Positions 62,184-64,000 of a DNA stretch of 64,000 bases are shown piece by piece (position 1 is the stretch's first letter; every line of letters begins with the position of its first letter). The notes below the pieces were generated by a model, which did not search any database, had not been told where the DNA came from, and worked only from the letters and a program-made list of their open reading frames with translations. The stretch covers positions 186,001 to 250,000 of the forward strand of contig CALSQR010000002.1 of the NCBI GenBank assembly GCA_943788505.1. Direction: 5' to 3'. The stretch is from an uncultured bacterium. GTDB taxonomy: Bacteria; Bacteroidota; Rhodothermia; Rhodothermales; UBA10348. The translations under genes and the position numbers were made by a program.

Positions 62184-63605
62184 ATGGCTGCAGCATCCTA
62201 CGACGTCCTCATTATCGGTACCGGCCCTGGTGGCTATGAAACCGCTATCCGTGCCACACAGCTTGGCCTGAAAACGGCCGTCATCGAGAAGAACAAGCTC
62301 GGTGGAGTCTGTCTGAACATCGGTTGTATTCCGACGAAAGCACTCCTGAAGAGTGCAGAGATCATGGAATACACATCCCATTTGGACGCGTATGGTCTTT
62401 CCTCCGATGGAACGATCAAAGCAGAATTCGATAAAGTCATCGGGCGCAGCCGTGGTGTTGCTGACAAGATGAACAAGGGCGTAGCCTACCTGATGAACAA
62501 GAACAAGATTGATGTTCTTTTCGGGCATGCGCGTCTTGCAGGGAATGGCAAAGTTGACATCGAACCGTCAACGGATATGGACGGCAAGAAGGTCGGAGAA
62601 AAGCAGACCGTTTCGGCAAAGCACATTATTGTCGCTACCGGTGCTCGTCCTCGTGAATTGCCATCACTTCCTTTCGATGGCAAGAAGATCATCTCTTCGA
62701 AAGAAGCCTTGATGCAAACCACGCGCCCAAATCGCCTCATTATTTGTGGCGCAGGAGCTATCGGCGTAGAGTTTGCCTACTTCTACCATCACATGGGAAC
62801 GGAAGTAACGATTGTTGAGCTTCAGGACCGCATGGTACCTGTCGAAGATAAGGACGTCAGCCGCGAGCTGGCTCGTGCCTTCAAAAAAGCTGGCATCAAT
62901 GTGATGACCGGCGCAATGGTCAAGAATGTCGACACCAAGGGCAAGACGCTCAAAGTGACCATTGAGACCAAAAAAGGAGAGGAAGTGATCGAAACAGATC
63001 AGGTTCTCTCAGCTGTTGGCGTAGCCGGCAACATCGAAGATATCGGGCTTGAAGAAGCAGGCGTGAAGACGGAAAAAGGAGCCATCGTTATTGATGAGTT
63101 TTGCCGTACCAACGTCTCGGGTGTGTATGCCATTGGTGACGTCGCCGGACCACCTTGGCTTGCTCACAAAGCTAGCCACGAAGGTGTCATTTGCGTCGAG
63201 AAAATCGCTGGCGAAAATGTTCATCCGATGAACAAGTTGAATATCCCTGGATGTACGTATTGCCAGCCACAAGTGGCCTCTGTAGGCTACACGGAAGAAG
63301 CAGCCAAAGCAGCAGGCTACGACCTGAAGGTCGGAAAATTCCCATTCACGGCCAGTGGAAAGGCTTCGGCGATGGGCCACAATGAGGGCTTTGTCAAAGT
63401 TGTTTTTGACGCCAAGTACGGTGAACTATTGGGATGTCACATCATCGGATATGATGCGACCGAATTGATTGCAGAAATCGTGACCGCCAGAACGCTGGAG
63501 ACAACGGCTCATGAAATCATGGAGTCCATCCACCCTCACCCGACGCTTTCGGAAGCCGTATTGGAAGCCACCCGCGCTGCGTATGGCGTTTCGATCAATA
63601 TCTAA
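62184..63605 (+). CDS. lpdA: Dihydrolipoyl dehydrogenase (E3)
   Basis: A 473-residue FAD enzyme that reoxidises lipoyl groups of pyruvate, 2-oxoglutarate or branched-chain dehydrogenases and the glycine cleavage system. FAD motif IIGTGPGGYETAIRA, redox disulfide GGVCLNIGCIPTKALL, NAD motif ICGAGAIGVEFAYFYHHMG, second FAD segment GVYAIGDVAGPPWLAHKA, and the active-site His-Glu region SIHPHPTLSEAVLEA are all present. The start at 62184 is well placed. No other dehydrogenase subunit is in the window. A weak inverted sequence precedes it, with no clear promoter. Confidence 0.96.
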   Translation: MAAASYDVLIIGTGPGGYETAIRATQLGLKTAVIEKNKLGGVCLNIGCIPTKALLKSAEIMEYTSHLDAYGLSSDGTIKAEFDKVIGRSRGVADKMNKGVAYLMNKNKIDVLFGHARLAGNGKVDIEPSTDMDGKKVGEKQTVSAKHIIVATGARPRELPSLPFDGKKIISSKEALMQTTRPNRLIICGAGAIGVEFAYFYHHMGTEVTIVELQDRMVPVEDKDVSRELARAFKKAGINVMTGAMVKNVDTKGKTLKVTIETKKGEEVIETDQVLSAVGVAGNIEDIGLEEAGVKTEKGAIVIDEFCRTNVSGVYAIGDVAGPPWLAHKASHEGVICVEKIAGENVHPMNKLNIPGCTYCQPQVASVGYTEEAAKAAGYDLKVGKFPFTASGKASAMGHNEGFVKVVFDAKYGELLGCHIIGYDATELIAEIVTARTLETTAHEIMESIHPHPTLSEAVLEATRAAYGVSINI

Positions 63606-63671
63606 TCGGCTGCTCAGGGCAACCGACCTCCATTCCATGGAGAACCGGTAATTAAATCTTCTGACTCTGCC

Positions 63672-63998
63672 CTACTTGATGATGGAGCCGTTCTCCCCGT
63701 CAGAGCCCATAAGGAATAGACTGCCCTCACGATCTTCGGCCATGAGAATCATTCCCTGACTTTCCAGCCCCATCATTTTCCGAGGAGCAAGGTTAGCCAC
63801 AACGGCGACCCGGCGTCCTACAAGATCGGCCGGTTCAAAGTGCTCAGCGGCACCTGCTAGAATCTGGCGTGTCTCAAATCCAAGATCTACGATCGTCCGA
63901 ATCAACTTCTTCGACTTTGGAAGCGCTTCAGCTTCTATAATTGTACCCATCCGAAAATCGAGCTTGGCAAAATCATCATACGTGATGGTTTCATTCAC
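63672..63998 (-). CDS. metG: tRNA-binding OB domain, probably the C-terminus of methionyl-tRNA synthetase (5' end outside window)
   Basis: The 108 residues match the C-terminal tRNA-binding domain of MetG: ETITYDDFAKLDFRMGTIIE, KSKKLIRTIVDLGFETRQIL, VGRRVAVVANLAPRKMMGLE and SQGMILMAEDREGSLFLM. The GTG at 63998 is only two bases from the window edge, so it is probably an internal codon and the synthetase continues beyond it. A free-standing protein of this kind (Trbp111 or CsaA-like) is the alternative. Convergent with lpdA. Confidence 0.8.
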   Translation of the reverse strand: MNETITYDDFAKLDFRMGTIIEAEALPKSKKLIRTIVDLGFETRQILAGAAEHFEPADLVGRRVAVVANLAPRKMMGLESQGMILMAEDREGSLFLMGSDGENGSIIK

Positions 63999-64000
63999 AG

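Overview
The window looks like a chromosomal segment of a free-living, aerobic, Gram-negative bacterium of the Bacteroidota/Rhodothermota group; a Rhodothermia- or Balneola-like lineage is my best inference. The evidence is a GLPGLI-family protein paired with a TonB-type outer-membrane receptor that has a carboxypeptidase-regulatory-like N-terminal domain, the TPR / DUF4292 / EnvC gene order, a PheS of the Bacteroidota type, promoters resembling TTG-N21-TAnnTTTG, few strong Shine-Dalgarno sequences, many lipoprotein and Sec signals, and a base composition near 50% G+C. I see no phage, insertion sequence, integrase or CRISPR array.

Layout. 1-2.7 kb: end of an NhaD-type Na+/H+ antiporter, pterin carbinolamine dehydratase and nuoN, tightly packed. 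2.9-10.4 kb: Mn-type superoxide dismutase, Sfp-type phosphopantetheinyl transferase, fused isobutyryl-CoA mutase IcmF, and three exported proteins. 10.5-15 kb: tRNA-Val, a DUF2805 protein, two tiny membrane proteins, a serine hydrolase, a collapsed ABC-permease relic and a SatD-like gene preceded by 28-bp repeats. 15.1-24.5 kb: GMC oxidoreductase with its small subunit, a hybrid histidine kinase interrupted by an in-frame stop, and the TonB receptor/GLPGLI pair. 24.8-33.1 kb: translation and division block thrS-infC-rpmI-rplT-pheS-pheT-coiled coil-zapA, followed by a probable 6S RNA. 33.3-35.8 kb: ccmF. 35.9-36.8 kb: a junction of two gene fragments. 37-41.1 kb: a four-gene Mn/Zn-type ABC importer with a palindromic operator candidate. 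41.3-50.3 kb: a beta-propeller lipoprotein, a thioredoxin-TPR protein, arsR-arsM, a heterodimeric ABC exporter, and a SpoIIE-type phosphatase with a STAS protein. 50.5-51 kb: a second fragment junction. 51.3-64 kb: amidase, M28 peptidase, amidohydrolase, a GCS2-CBS fusion, TPR-DUF4292-EnvC, an RpiB-like protein, lipoamide dehydrogenase and the C-terminal part of a methionyl-tRNA synthetase-like protein.

Most genes are ordinary housekeeping or envelope functions. The distinctive features are signs of gene loss (a collapsed permease, two places where convergent genes have both lost their 3' ends, a nonsense codon and two single-base frameshifts), the importer permeases that both carry C-terminal winged-helix-like domains, the iteron-like array before the SatD-like gene, an infC that seems to start at AUC, and the 6S RNA candidate. 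I did not find a convincing wholly new defence or mobile system. The most system-like candidates are the SatD-like gene with its repeat array and the importer with regulator-like domains built into its permeases.
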